Source: Anaerolineales bacterium (GTDB lineage Bacteria; Chloroflexota; Anaerolineae; Anaerolineales; E44-bin32). From it: a stretch of 5,640 bases of DNA. Below the pieces are notes generated by a model. The model ran no database searches and was not told the origin of the DNA. It saw nothing but the letters and a program-made list of their open reading frames with translations. The stretch spans positions 1 to 5,640 of the forward strand of contig DAOVFE010000144.1 in NCBI GenBank assembly GCA_030673085.1. The letters are read 5' to 3'. Below, in pieces: positions 1-5,346 of this stretch. How positions within the stretch are numbered: the stretch's first letter is position 1; each line of letters begins with the position of its first letter. The position numbers were made by a program, and so were the translations under genes.

Positions 1-30
1 TCTGATGTGGAGTGTATCTATGTGTGGGTC

Positions 31-135
31 CATTTTCGATTGCCAAATGGTCTCATTTTCAATTGCCACATCGCGACCCGATAACACGAGGTGGTATCAT
101 TTTCGATTGCCAAATGGGTTCATTTTAGATTGCCA
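31..135. mobile_element. IS21-type terminal repeat cluster (probable IS end or remnant)
   Basis: Four direct copies of a motif with consensus CATTTTCGATTGCCAAATGG start at 31, 54, 98 and 121. The spacings are 23, 44 and 23 bp, so the copies form two evenly spaced pairs. Copies 1 and 3 are identical over 20 bp; copies 2 and 4 are degenerate. Multiple iterated terminal repeats of this kind, often containing ATTTTCGATTGCCA or its complement, are typical of ends of IS21-family (istA/istB) elements, where they serve as transposase binding sites. No transposase is visible, so the body would lie left of the window, or this is a solo relic. Position 135, after ...TTGCCA, would suit the 5'-TG...CA-3' terminus of the family, but the exact boundary and target duplication cannot be set from one end. 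Family assignment is from memory of motif style, not from a search. Confidence 0.5.
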
Positions 136-187
136 AAAACATTAGATAACATTTTCTTATTTATGGATTAACTTGGAGATACAATTT

Positions 188-832
188 ATGACAACTCACA
201 ATGCAAAGGAAATTAAAAGCCAGCAAGATAATCGGACCCAATATGGACAAGGTCTAATTGAGTATGCGATTCTAATCGCGCTGGTTGCATTGACAGTCGG
301 CGGTACTCTTACTACTCTTGGCGGCGGCGTAGGCAATGTCTATTCAACTGTTCATGATGCTATCGCCGGTGAGGAAGGTGAGCCATCCGAACCGGATAAA
401 CCAGTTAAGCCGATCAGCCCAGTCAAGCCCATAGAGCCGGAAAAGGGCTTATCACTCACCGTGCCAGCGCTTAAATGGGGTGATTCGTATTTATGGTCTG
501 ATCCTTTTATAGTTGATTGGTTAAATAATAAAGATGAGAAGGGTCACAAACCAGGTAGTTTTGCCCATCCATTACGGGGCCAGCTGCCAGATGTGCCCAA
601 AGGCGCTATTATTGATCCCTCTATCTATACTAATGATTGGTGGGACCAGCCTGATGGCAAGGTGGATGAAAATGGAAACTGGGAAACTACTGTCTACCTG
701 GATTCTAGGTACCGTGACCCAACGATAATCCGAATAGATGTTAAAGTAGATGGGAAGACCATCGACACATATGAAACGCATATAAATCCTCCAAGGCAAC
801 AAGACCATGAGAAAAAAGCAAAAGTTCGATGA
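188..832 (+). CDS. Flp-type (class IVb) pilin-like protein with a large C-terminal extracellular extension
   Basis: The protein has 214 residues. Residues 1-20 are a hydrophilic leader ending in Gly20. They are followed by the QGLIEYA type IV prepilin motif, with Glu at +5 and Tyr at +6 of the mature protein, and a hydrophobic helix at about 27-47 ending in the LTTLGGGVGNVYSTV stretch typical of Flp pilins. A prepilin peptidase (TadV/PilD type) would cut after Gly20. Ordinary Flp pilins stop about 10-15 residues after this point. Here an acidic and Pro/Lys-rich linker (about 62-87, with PVKPI and PIEPEK repeats) leads to an unrecognised domain at about 88-202. That domain is rich in Trp and predicted beta strands. 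The ATG at 188 is preferred because GGAG at 175-178 lies 9 nt upstream; a TTG at 173 in the same frame would overlap that ribosome site. The stop overlaps the next gene by 26 bp, indicating one operon. It may be a minor pilin or a surface protein using a pilin anchor. No tad assembly genes are in the window. Confidence 0.85.
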   Translation: MTTHNAKEIKSQQDNRTQYGQGLIEYAILIALVALTVGGTLTTLGGGVGNVYSTVHDAIAGEEGEPSEPDKPVKPISPVKPIEPEKGLSLTVPALKWGDSYLWSDPFIVDWLNNKDEKGHKPGSFAHPLRGQLPDVPKGAIIDPSIYTNDWWDQPDGKVDENGNWETTVYLDSRYRDPTIIRIDVKVDGKTIDTYETHINPPRQQDHEKKAKVR

Positions 833-1289
833 GGGAATAACGGCGCAGCAAGAGATGGCTCAAGAAACCGATTTCCTAGTTGATGCGCCATCGATTGAGC
901 TAGAGAAGCCGGGACTTAGCTTACGACAAAGGATTGTTTATGGCATGATTGCTGTCTTGTCGGTGGCAGTGGTTATTCTCGGGATATCGCTATCAGATCA
1001 AGCGCATGCTTCACCCGCTATGGGAGAGATGACGGTTGTTGGGCGGGTGAGACGGCTGGATGGAAGCCCTCTACAGGCACAGGTTTCTATTTATGGGACA
1101 GATATACACGTGATGACTGATAGGAGCGGCTACTTTCAGATAAGCCAGGTTCCGGCTGGGCCGCAGACAATCGTTGCCAGTTATCAGGGTTATGAAATGG
1201 GCGTTCCCGTCGAGTTGGAGCCTGAGACGAAGCGAGACATAGGTTATCTGGAATTCTGGCCATTGGATGAACAAGTAAGCCTGGAATGA
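807..1289 (+). CDS. Single-pass membrane protein with carboxypeptidase regulatory-like (transthyretin-fold) domain
   Basis: The protein has 160 residues. Residues 1-42 are a charged, Gln/Glu-rich cytoplasmic tail. A transmembrane helix follows at about 43-62 (IVYGMIAVLSVAVVILGISL). The remainder is outside the membrane. Residues about 76-148 match the carboxypeptidase regulatory-like / CarboxypepD_reg pattern: V-x-G-R-V at the start, DGSPLQAQVSI, then T-D-x-S-G-Y-F and VPAGPQTIVASYQGY. This is a seven-stranded beta sandwich that usually serves as a binding or structural module, not an enzyme. The start at 807 lies inside the pilin-like gene, with AAGG at 793-796 ten nt upstream. A second ATG at 855 would shorten the tail without losing any domain. 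The 26-bp overlap implies translational coupling, and the product probably works at the surface with the upstream pilin-like protein. That partnership is inferred from gene order only. Confidence 0.85.
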   Translation: MRKKQKFDEGITAQQEMAQETDFLVDAPSIELEKPGLSLRQRIVYGMIAVLSVAVVILGISLSDQAHASPAMGEMTVVGRVRRLDGSPLQAQVSIYGTDIHVMTDRSGYFQISQVPAGPQTIVASYQGYEMGVPVELEPETKRDIGYLEFWPLDEQVSLE

Positions 1290-1346
1290 AAACTAAGTAT
1301 TGCAATTGAATATGAGCTTTTTGGGTATGTAATCTTGAAAAAGCAA

Positions 1347-1387
1347 TATAAGCGGGATGTATGTAAATACACCCCGCTTATACTTTT
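1347..1387 (+). terminator. Bidirectional intrinsic terminator between the pilin operon and tRNA-Arg
   Basis: A 16-bp stem (1347-1362 with 1367-1382) has one A/C mismatch (1357/1372) and a GTAA loop. It is followed by CTTTT on the plus strand. On the minus strand the same stem is followed by TTGCTTTTTC. It lies 57 nt after the stop of the second operon gene and 53 nt past the 3' end of the tRNA, so it can end transcription from both sides. Confidence 0.8.
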
Positions 1388-1434
1388 CCCAATCTCGTAG
1401 TCGGGCATTTTTCAGCGCGGTTTTAAGTAAAGAG

Positions 1435-1507
1435 CGCCTCCGGAGGGACTCGAACCCCCAACCTTCTGCTTCGAAGGCAGCTGCTCTGTCCATTGAGCTA
1501 CGGAGGC
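1435..1507 (-). tRNA. tRNA-Arg (anticodon UCG)
   Basis: The 73-nt cloverleaf reads on the minus strand. The acceptor stem GCCTCCG pairs fully with CGGAGGC. The D arm is GCTC/GAGC with an AATGGACA loop. The anticodon loop is CTTCGAA, giving UCG at positions 34-36, which decodes CGA and probably other CGN arginine codons. The anticodon stem has four good pairs below a G-A top mismatch. The variable region is AGGTT. The T arm is GGGGG/CCCTC with the conserved TTCGAGT loop. The discriminator is G and no CCA is encoded (CTC follows), so CCA must be added after transcription. A consensus -10 lies just upstream and the bidirectional stem at 1347-1382 lies downstream. Confidence 0.96.
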
Positions 1508-1520
1508 AACTTCAAATGTA

Positions 1521-1548
1521 ATTATAGCCGTGAATAAGCCGGTATGAA
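1521..1548 (-). promoter_or_regulatory. Sigma-70-type promoter of tRNA-Arg
   Basis: On the minus strand a perfect TATAAT (1526-1521) lies 13 nt before the tRNA 5' end. TTCATA (1548-1543, four of six matches to TTGACA) is 16 nt further upstream. Position and spacing suit a stable-RNA promoter with a short 5' leader removed by RNase P. Confidence 0.65.
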
Positions 1549-1759
1549 AGGGGGATCGCATTCTTGTTTATTGCGAAGCAGATTCACTACAAATTGAAAG
1601 GCACTGTAGCGTTCAATGGATGATCGGATAAAGTTCTTGAAGCCCACTCTCGTTGCTTGGAATGAGGTTTGTGGGTCGTCAAATCGCTCTCTATCAATTA
1701 GGTTGAGTATTTATCATGCAACTCCGGGCGTCACTTGCATTTCATGGATGGACATTTTC

Positions 1760-3385
1760 TCATGGTTGAATTTCAACTACAACCCCGTCTTCGGCCCAGG
1801 AATAAAGTTGCTCGGCGGGTTCAAGATCCAGAATAATGCAGCCAAAGGAAGCCGGCTCCCCTAGGACATTGGCCCATAACCGGCGTCCATTCGAAAGCAA
1901 CGGCAGTCCATGAATGCCATTCATAAAGCCAGGGACCGCTTCGTAGATGCCCATGAAGTTCGGCATGTATAAATCCCAGTTGGATGCATAAGCGTTGATC
2001 TCGTGCGACTGGACCTGGAAGATTCCCGCCATAGTTGGAGATCTGTCAATTCCGGTGCTGATGACAAAGTCATAGATGCATTCGCCATCCTGGTAGGCCC
2101 AAAGATGCTGGTCGGGAATGCTGATGACAATCCGCTTGTTTGGCACTACCGGCAAAGGCAGCATTGCGTCGGGGGGCGGTATTGTGATGCTCGATAAAGT
2201 AACCAAGCCGCGCCCTGTGATCTGCGGGTTGAATTCCATAATTTTCCAATAGGGAATCCCGACTTGAGCGGCGATCGAAGTCAGCGTTTCGCCTGGTTTA
2301 ACCTGGCGTATGGTCGGCAAGTAATGGACGATCAGTGGGTCCGATTGGCCCATTTCCATGCTATCTAACGCGGCTGCCAGCGCTATTTCAAGATCCAAAT
2401 CACGCTCGCTTCCAAAGCTCGCAATCCAATCTTGCAGGTCATCTTTTATACGTTCTCGATCGAGCGATATTTGAAAAGCATCGTCGTTTCGCTCGATGAT
2501 TATCCAGGAAGCGAATTTTTTCGGACTCGGATCCCATTCGAGAGATTGGTCGAGGACCGGGTCGTACGCAGAGAGCTTTAGATTAGAATGAATCAAGCTT
2601 TCAGCTTCTGCAACCCAAGGCGAAACATCGCCAATTGCCGGCGGAATGGGTTTCATAACCAAGGGAAGGAATCCGTATTCAAGAACGGCCAGCGGGTCTG
2701 CGGCAAGCGCAATCATCGTCTTGTCGATGTCCAACTCCTTGCCAGCAATTCCCGGCGAACCGACAGCTTCTGTGCCTTCGATATGCAGGCTTCCATCTAT
2801 GCTGGGAACCTCAACTATGGTCGCCCATTGGCTCAGCTCAGATCGCGCCAGGTCTACGTTTAGCCGGGGGATCGGTTCAAGAGAAAAACCGTCTTTAAAG
2901 CCAATTAGAATACCCATAACGCTTGATGTGATGCTTGGTCGATGGCCGATGGCGTGAGCCGACTCGGCGGTTGCCCAGGAATCGATGCCTAATCCAAACA
3001 CAGCTGGGTGCATCTGCCAAATCCGCGTTGGATCATCGCTGTCGACCAGGGTCAAAGTTGGATCGGCGTTATAGTTTTCTTCCAGCCGAGCGGCTGCTTC
3101 AGGAAGCGTCAGCCCCGAGAGGGAAATGCTCCGAACCCATATTCCTTCTACTATAAGCCCTGAAATCTGGTAATAGCCGTAGACGCCCAGAGCGAGGAAG
3201 ATCGGAATTGCACAGAGAACGAGTATTACGCCCGTTACGCGGATCATGGCGCTAAAAAGAGCAGGCCAAAATTTTTTCCTTTGAGTGGATTGGGCATGCA
3301 TATTTTCTGCACTGGAGCGAGTGGGGCCGGTTTGATCAGTCGGTGATGGATTCATCTGGGTTTGAAGGACCTTCCTAGATTGCAT
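1760..3385 (-). CDS. Membrane-anchored LysM/YkuD-domain L,D-transpeptidase
   Basis: The protein has 541 residues. YkuD enzymes cross-link peptidoglycan stem peptides (3-3 links) or attach proteins, using a cysteine nucleophile outside the membrane. Layout: cytoplasmic tail 1-47; transmembrane helix about 50-72; a long ectodomain (about 85-335) starting with LSGLTLPEAAARLEE, which resembles the PG_binding_4 type often fused to YkuD; a LysM repeat at about 358-404 (VKPGETLTSIAAQVGIP to LSSITIP); and a YkuD domain at 417-540. Catalytic elements visible are PTMAGIF, His492 in IHGLP, and Cys516 in SFGCIIL. The usual motif is SHGC(I/V)(R/N), so the His before Gly-Cys is Phe here and the Arg/Asn after Cys-Ile is Ile. 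The start at 3385 is chosen because AGGGGGA (3397-3391) lies 5 nt upstream; the ATG at 3355 is a possible alternative. The gene stands alone. No terminator is obvious in the 211 bp before the tRNA promoter, so read-through into the tRNA is possible. Confidence 0.95.
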   Translation of the reverse strand: MQSRKVLQTQMNPSPTDQTGPTRSSAENMHAQSTQRKKFWPALFSAMIRVTGVILVLCAIPIFLALGVYGYYQISGLIVEGIWVRSISLSGLTLPEAAARLEENYNADPTLTLVDSDDPTRIWQMHPAVFGLGIDSWATAESAHAIGHRPSITSSVMGILIGFKDGFSLEPIPRLNVDLARSELSQWATIVEVPSIDGSLHIEGTEAVGSPGIAGKELDIDKTMIALAADPLAVLEYGFLPLVMKPIPPAIGDVSPWVAEAESLIHSNLKLSAYDPVLDQSLEWDPSPKKFASWIIIERNDDAFQISLDRERIKDDLQDWIASFGSERDLDLEIALAAALDSMEMGQSDPLIVHYLPTIRQVKPGETLTSIAAQVGIPYWKIMEFNPQITGRGLVTLSSITIPPPDAMLPLPVVPNKRIVISIPDQHLWAYQDGECIYDFVISTGIDRSPTMAGIFQVQSHEINAYASNWDLYMPNFMGIYEAVPGFMNGIHGLPLLSNGRRLWANVLGEPASFGCIILDLEPAEQLYSWAEDGVVVEIQP

Positions 3386-3460
3386 GTAGTTCCCCCTTTT
3401 GGACCGTTATTCAATGATTGAGTTTACTAAAAAATGCGCCCGCCAGCAAGAATTAGGGGG

Positions 3461-3499
3461 TAGACGTGGAGTGTGAGCTCTACCCACACTCCACGTCTA
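3461..3499. repeat. Perfect 15-bp inverted repeat upstream of the L,D-transpeptidase gene
   Basis: TAGACGTGGAGTGTG (3461-3475) is exactly complementary to 3485-3499 with a 9-nt spacer. The right arm is followed by ACGTTTCTTATTTTG, which is only weakly terminator-like, and no plus-strand gene ends nearby. It lies about 75 bp upstream of the transpeptidase start on the opposite strand. It may be a stray terminator, a regulator-binding palindrome or a REP-like relic. The 9-mer GTGGAGTGT also occurs at 7-15 near the IS-like end, which may be chance. Confidence 0.8.
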
Positions 3500-4090
3500 A
3501 CGTTTCTTATTTTGTATTTAGGTTTTTTTCAGTGCAGTTATGATTGCATATAAGTTTATTTCCTAAATCGAGCAGTCTGGCGGCATCTACTGACTGATCC
3601 GAGCAAGTCAGTGGATTAGGCTACGGCAGATAAGTTAATATACCTCATTATTTATTAGTTGCAAAAAGTCTGCCAGAATTGAATCAGATGATAGATCCGA
3701 TTAAGGCTTTATGGAAAAAGATAGGATACCTTGAAGCATTCGATGATCACCGCCGCTCGCTAATGTTAGTTTTGAGTAATTTAGTTCTTAGTTTAGCGCC
3801 GGGTGGGAGTGAATTGCATGCAAAAACAAGGGCCAGAGGATGTAAGCCGAGGGAGAATTTCGCCTTTGTTGGCTCAAAATGCGAGATACAGTCCCATATA
3901 GACAACACTCTTTTATGGGAAAATATGTTTTTCAACACCCTCATTTCCGCCTTATATAGTATGAAATTAAGCTGAACAAGCCGAGGAATTTTCTCGCTGA
4001 CGGCATTAAAATTATTAAAATATTCCTAGACATAAGGGAATAGGGATGGTAAGATTTTTATGTAGGTTGCATGCGAGTTCTGTAAGGATG
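3500..4090. other. Gene-poor, AT-rich intergenic stretch
   Basis: No convincing gene is seen in this ~590-bp stretch between the transpeptidase and the cold-shock gene. One open frame on the plus strand (ATG 3688 to stop 3975, 95 codons) has no Shine-Dalgarno site and no recognisable motif. Its first ~40 codons look protein-like, but the rest does not, so it is left uncalled; a decayed gene fragment is possible. Small inverted repeats occur at 3589-3612 (ACTGACT/AGTCAGT, 10-nt loop) and 4021-4042 (TATTCC/GGAATA, 10-nt loop). Confidence 0.6.
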
Positions 4091-4120
4091 TGGAAATACA
4101 AAAGCTTGAGCATTTATAAT
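4091..4120 (+). promoter_or_regulatory. Probable promoter of the cold-shock gene
   Basis: TGGAAA (4091-4096, four of six matches to TTGACA) and a perfect TATAAT (4115-4120) are separated by 18 bp. Transcription would begin near 4127, giving a leader of about 90 nt. Long leaders are common in cspA-family genes, where they take part in temperature control. A perfect 12-bp palindrome, AGAGCCGGCTCT (4137-4148), sits at about +10 to +21 and could be an operator or a small RNA hairpin. Confidence 0.45.
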
Positions 4121-4130
4121 TCAAGCCAAC

Positions 4131-4232
4131 ATGGATAGAGCCGGCTCTGCTGGTGAACCCGACCGTAAAGAACACGACAAGCACCTAATATATCTACTAG
4201 TTAAGGAGCAAGAGAAATGTCGGAACGTGTAA
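4131..4232 (+). CDS. Possible leader peptide ORF overlapping the cold-shock gene start
   Basis: An ATG at 4131 opens 33 codons (beginning MDRAGSAGEPDRKEHDKH) and ends at TAA 4230-4232, 16 bp inside the cold-shock gene in another frame. With the predicted start site near 4127 the message would be almost leaderless for this frame. There is no Shine-Dalgarno site. If translated, ribosomes would pass over the csp ribosome site and could influence its use. It may equally be chance; no family is recognised. Confidence 0.2.
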   Translation: MDRAGSAGEPDRKEHDKHLIYLLVKEQEKCRNV

Positions 4233-4426
4233 CTGGAACGGTCAAGTGGTTCAACAGTAGCAAGGGCTTCGGCTTTATTGAGCGGGAAGATGGCCCGGAT
4301 GTATTTATTCATTACACTGCAATTCGTGGCACCGGCTATCGTGAGCTAGAAGAGGGCCAACAAGTGGAGTTCGCCGTCGAGGAAGGCCCAAAGGGATTGC
4401 AGGCTGCTGACGTCGTAGCCATCTAA
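4217..4426 (+). CDS. csp: Cold-shock protein, CspA family
   Basis: The 69-residue protein is a single cold-shock domain, a five-stranded OB-fold that binds single-stranded RNA and DNA and acts as an RNA chaperone or transcription antiterminator in the cytoplasm. It starts with the family signature GTVKWFN (7-13). RNP1 is KGFGFI (16-21) and RNP2 is VFIHY (29-33), with the aromatic residues Trp11, Phe18, Phe20, Phe30 and His32 that stack on bases. The C-terminal half (EGQQVEFAVEEGPKGLQAADV) matches the family, and 65-70 residues is its normal length. AAGGAG at 4203-4208 lies 8 nt before the ATG. The gene is monocistronic: its own promoter is upstream and a strong terminator follows 20 nt after the stop. 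Which csp paralogue it is, and whether it is cold-induced, cannot be told from the sequence. Confidence 0.98.
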   Translation: MSERVTGTVKWFNSSKGFGFIEREDGPDVFIHYTAIRGTGYRELEEGQQVEFAVEEGPKGLQAADVVAI

Positions 4427-4446
4427 TCAAGGAAAAGGATTTAGGG

Positions 4447-4480
4447 AAAAGCCCTCCGTAATACGGGGGGCTTTTTTTTT
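4447..4480 (+). terminator. Intrinsic terminator of the cold-shock gene
   Basis: A GC-rich stem pairs GCCCTCCGT (4451-4459) with ACGGGGGGC (4463-4471), including one T-G wobble, around an AAT loop. An A-run at 4447-4450 extends the pairing. Nine T residues (4472-4480) follow the stem directly. The site is 20 bp after the csp stop. Confidence 0.95.
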
Positions 4481-4519
4481 CGATTAGCTATTTTAATCCC
4501 CCCTGTTCGTCCCCCAAAG

Positions 4520-4832
4520 GGGGGTATGGGGCGAGTAAACAAAATACGTATTGCTCTCATTAAAGGTTATGAAGAGGAATAAGGTTAGTAGCTCGGAATC
4601 AAAGCGTGCTCTATCAATATCTAATCCCCCACACCCCCTGTGGCAAGCGGCCGTTGATCCAGCGGGAAGATAGAAGGTTTTATCGGCCGCTGCGGAGGAG
4701 GTCTGTTAATTGGAATATTCCTCATTGTGATGATCGAAATGAACCTCCTGCTTACAATCCTATACGGCAATGGTGGAGCGGAGCAGCGGCTGATGAATAT
4801 CCGAAGGCAAACACAACATAAAGCCGTTGCGC
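4520..4832 (+). repeat. Tandem ~315-bp direct repeat, copy 1
   Basis: This 313-bp unit is about 90% identical (by eye about 28 changes) to the unit at 4844-5159, with 11 bp between them. The first ~100 bp are almost unchanged; most changes fall in the second half. Kept in both copies are a G-run with ATG, a CCACA-N5-TGTGG hairpin (4629-4643 here), a GGCCG/CGGCC inverted repeat (AGCGGCCG 4646-4653 with CGGCCGCT 4684-4691 here) and GGAGGAGG (4694-4701). Short overlapping frames exist: 4526-4582 (18 codons, ending ALIKGYEEE), 4569-4673 (34 codons) and a hydrophobic frame running to 4837. Substitutions do not favour third codon positions in the longer frames, so coding is not established. A C5-AAA-G6 hairpin (4511-4524) overlaps the left edge. 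No known element is recognised. Confidence 0.9.
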
Positions 4833-4843
4833 AGTGACTTGCT

Positions 4844-5159
4844 GGGGGTATGGGGGGAATAAACAAAATACGTATTGCTCTCATTAAAGGTTATGAAGAG
4901 GAATAAGGTTTGTAGCTCGGAATCAAAGCGTGCTCTATCAACATCTAATCCCCCACAACCCCTGTGGCAAGAGGCCGTTGATCCGGCGGTAAGGCAGAAG
5001 GTTTTATCGGCCGCTGCGGAGGAGGTCTGTTAATCGCAATATTCCTCATTGTGATGGTCGAAGTGAGGATACTGCTTACAATCCTGTACGGCAATGGTGG
5101 AGCGGAGCAGCAGCGGCTGATGGACCTCCAAATGCAAACATAACCTTAAGCCGTTGCGC
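4844..5159 (+). repeat. Tandem ~315-bp direct repeat, copy 2
   Basis: The second unit is 316 bp. Its extra 3 bp (CAG) come from an insertion near 5108-5112, compared with copy 1. The hairpin CCACA-N5-TGTGG is at 4953-4967, the GGAGGAGG site at 5018-5025. Frames corresponding to copy 1 are 4850-4906 (18 codons; only two residues differ), 4893-5033 (46 codons, longer than in copy 1 because CAG replaces a TAG stop) and a hydrophobic frame ending at 5143. The GGCCG/CGGCC inverted repeat keeps its core but carries one mismatch in the outer arm. No inverted terminal repeats or transposase are seen, so a simple tandem duplication is the plainest reading. Confidence 0.9.
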
Positions 5160-5298
5160 TACGACGATCTTTTAAATATTTGATCTATGTTCTCAACGGT
5201 GGGCTTGCATAGTATGGAAGATATTGCTCATCATCTTTTAGCAATTGTATGATTGCACTGAAAAAAGGTCGTCCCTCTACGATAGCCTCTTCTTATAT

Positions 5299-5346
5299 AG
5301 GCCCAAAGGGCCTTTAGCTATGAGCCCGACTATTCATGGTCGGGCT
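5299..5346. repeat. Two adjacent hairpins
   Basis: AGGCCC-AAA-GGGCCT (5299-5313) is followed by AGCCCGAC/GTCGGGCT (5323-5330 with 5339-5346, loop TATTCATG). TAGCT (5315-5319) and AGCTA (5351-5355) could close the second one further. Neither is followed by a T-run on either strand, so terminator function is doubtful. The second overlaps the stop of the questionable minus-strand ORF. Confidence 0.55.

Noticed and set aside
1293..1493. 66-codon minus-strand frame
   Set aside because: It runs through the tRNA-Arg gene and the terminator hairpin, so it is a chance frame.
1616..1864. 82-codon plus-strand frame
   Set aside because: Its second half is antisense to the end of the transpeptidase gene, and it has no ribosome site or family features.
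3688..3975. 95-codon plus-strand frame in the gene-poor stretch
   Set aside because: No ribosome site, no recognisable motif and an untypical second half; kept only as a note in the intergenic entry.
4606..4821. 71-codon plus-strand frame across repeat copy 1
   Set aside because: It starts with GTG without a good ribosome site, and the matching frame in copy 2 has a TAA stop after about 20 codons, so it is not conserved.
4621..4884. 87-codon minus-strand frame across the repeat junction
   Set aside because: It crosses the boundary between the two units and has a low-complexity Pro/Ile/Arg composition; it looks like a shadow of the repeat.
4520..5159. CRISPR array or transposon reading of the ~315-bp repeats
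   Set aside because: There are only two units, far longer than CRISPR repeats, with no spacers of regular size, no cas genes, no transposase and no inverted ends.
3526..5271. Shared TTTTTTCAGTGCA at about 3526-3538 (plus) and about 5258-5270 (minus)
   Set aside because: The match is short and T-rich and its flanks do not align well; it is probably chance.
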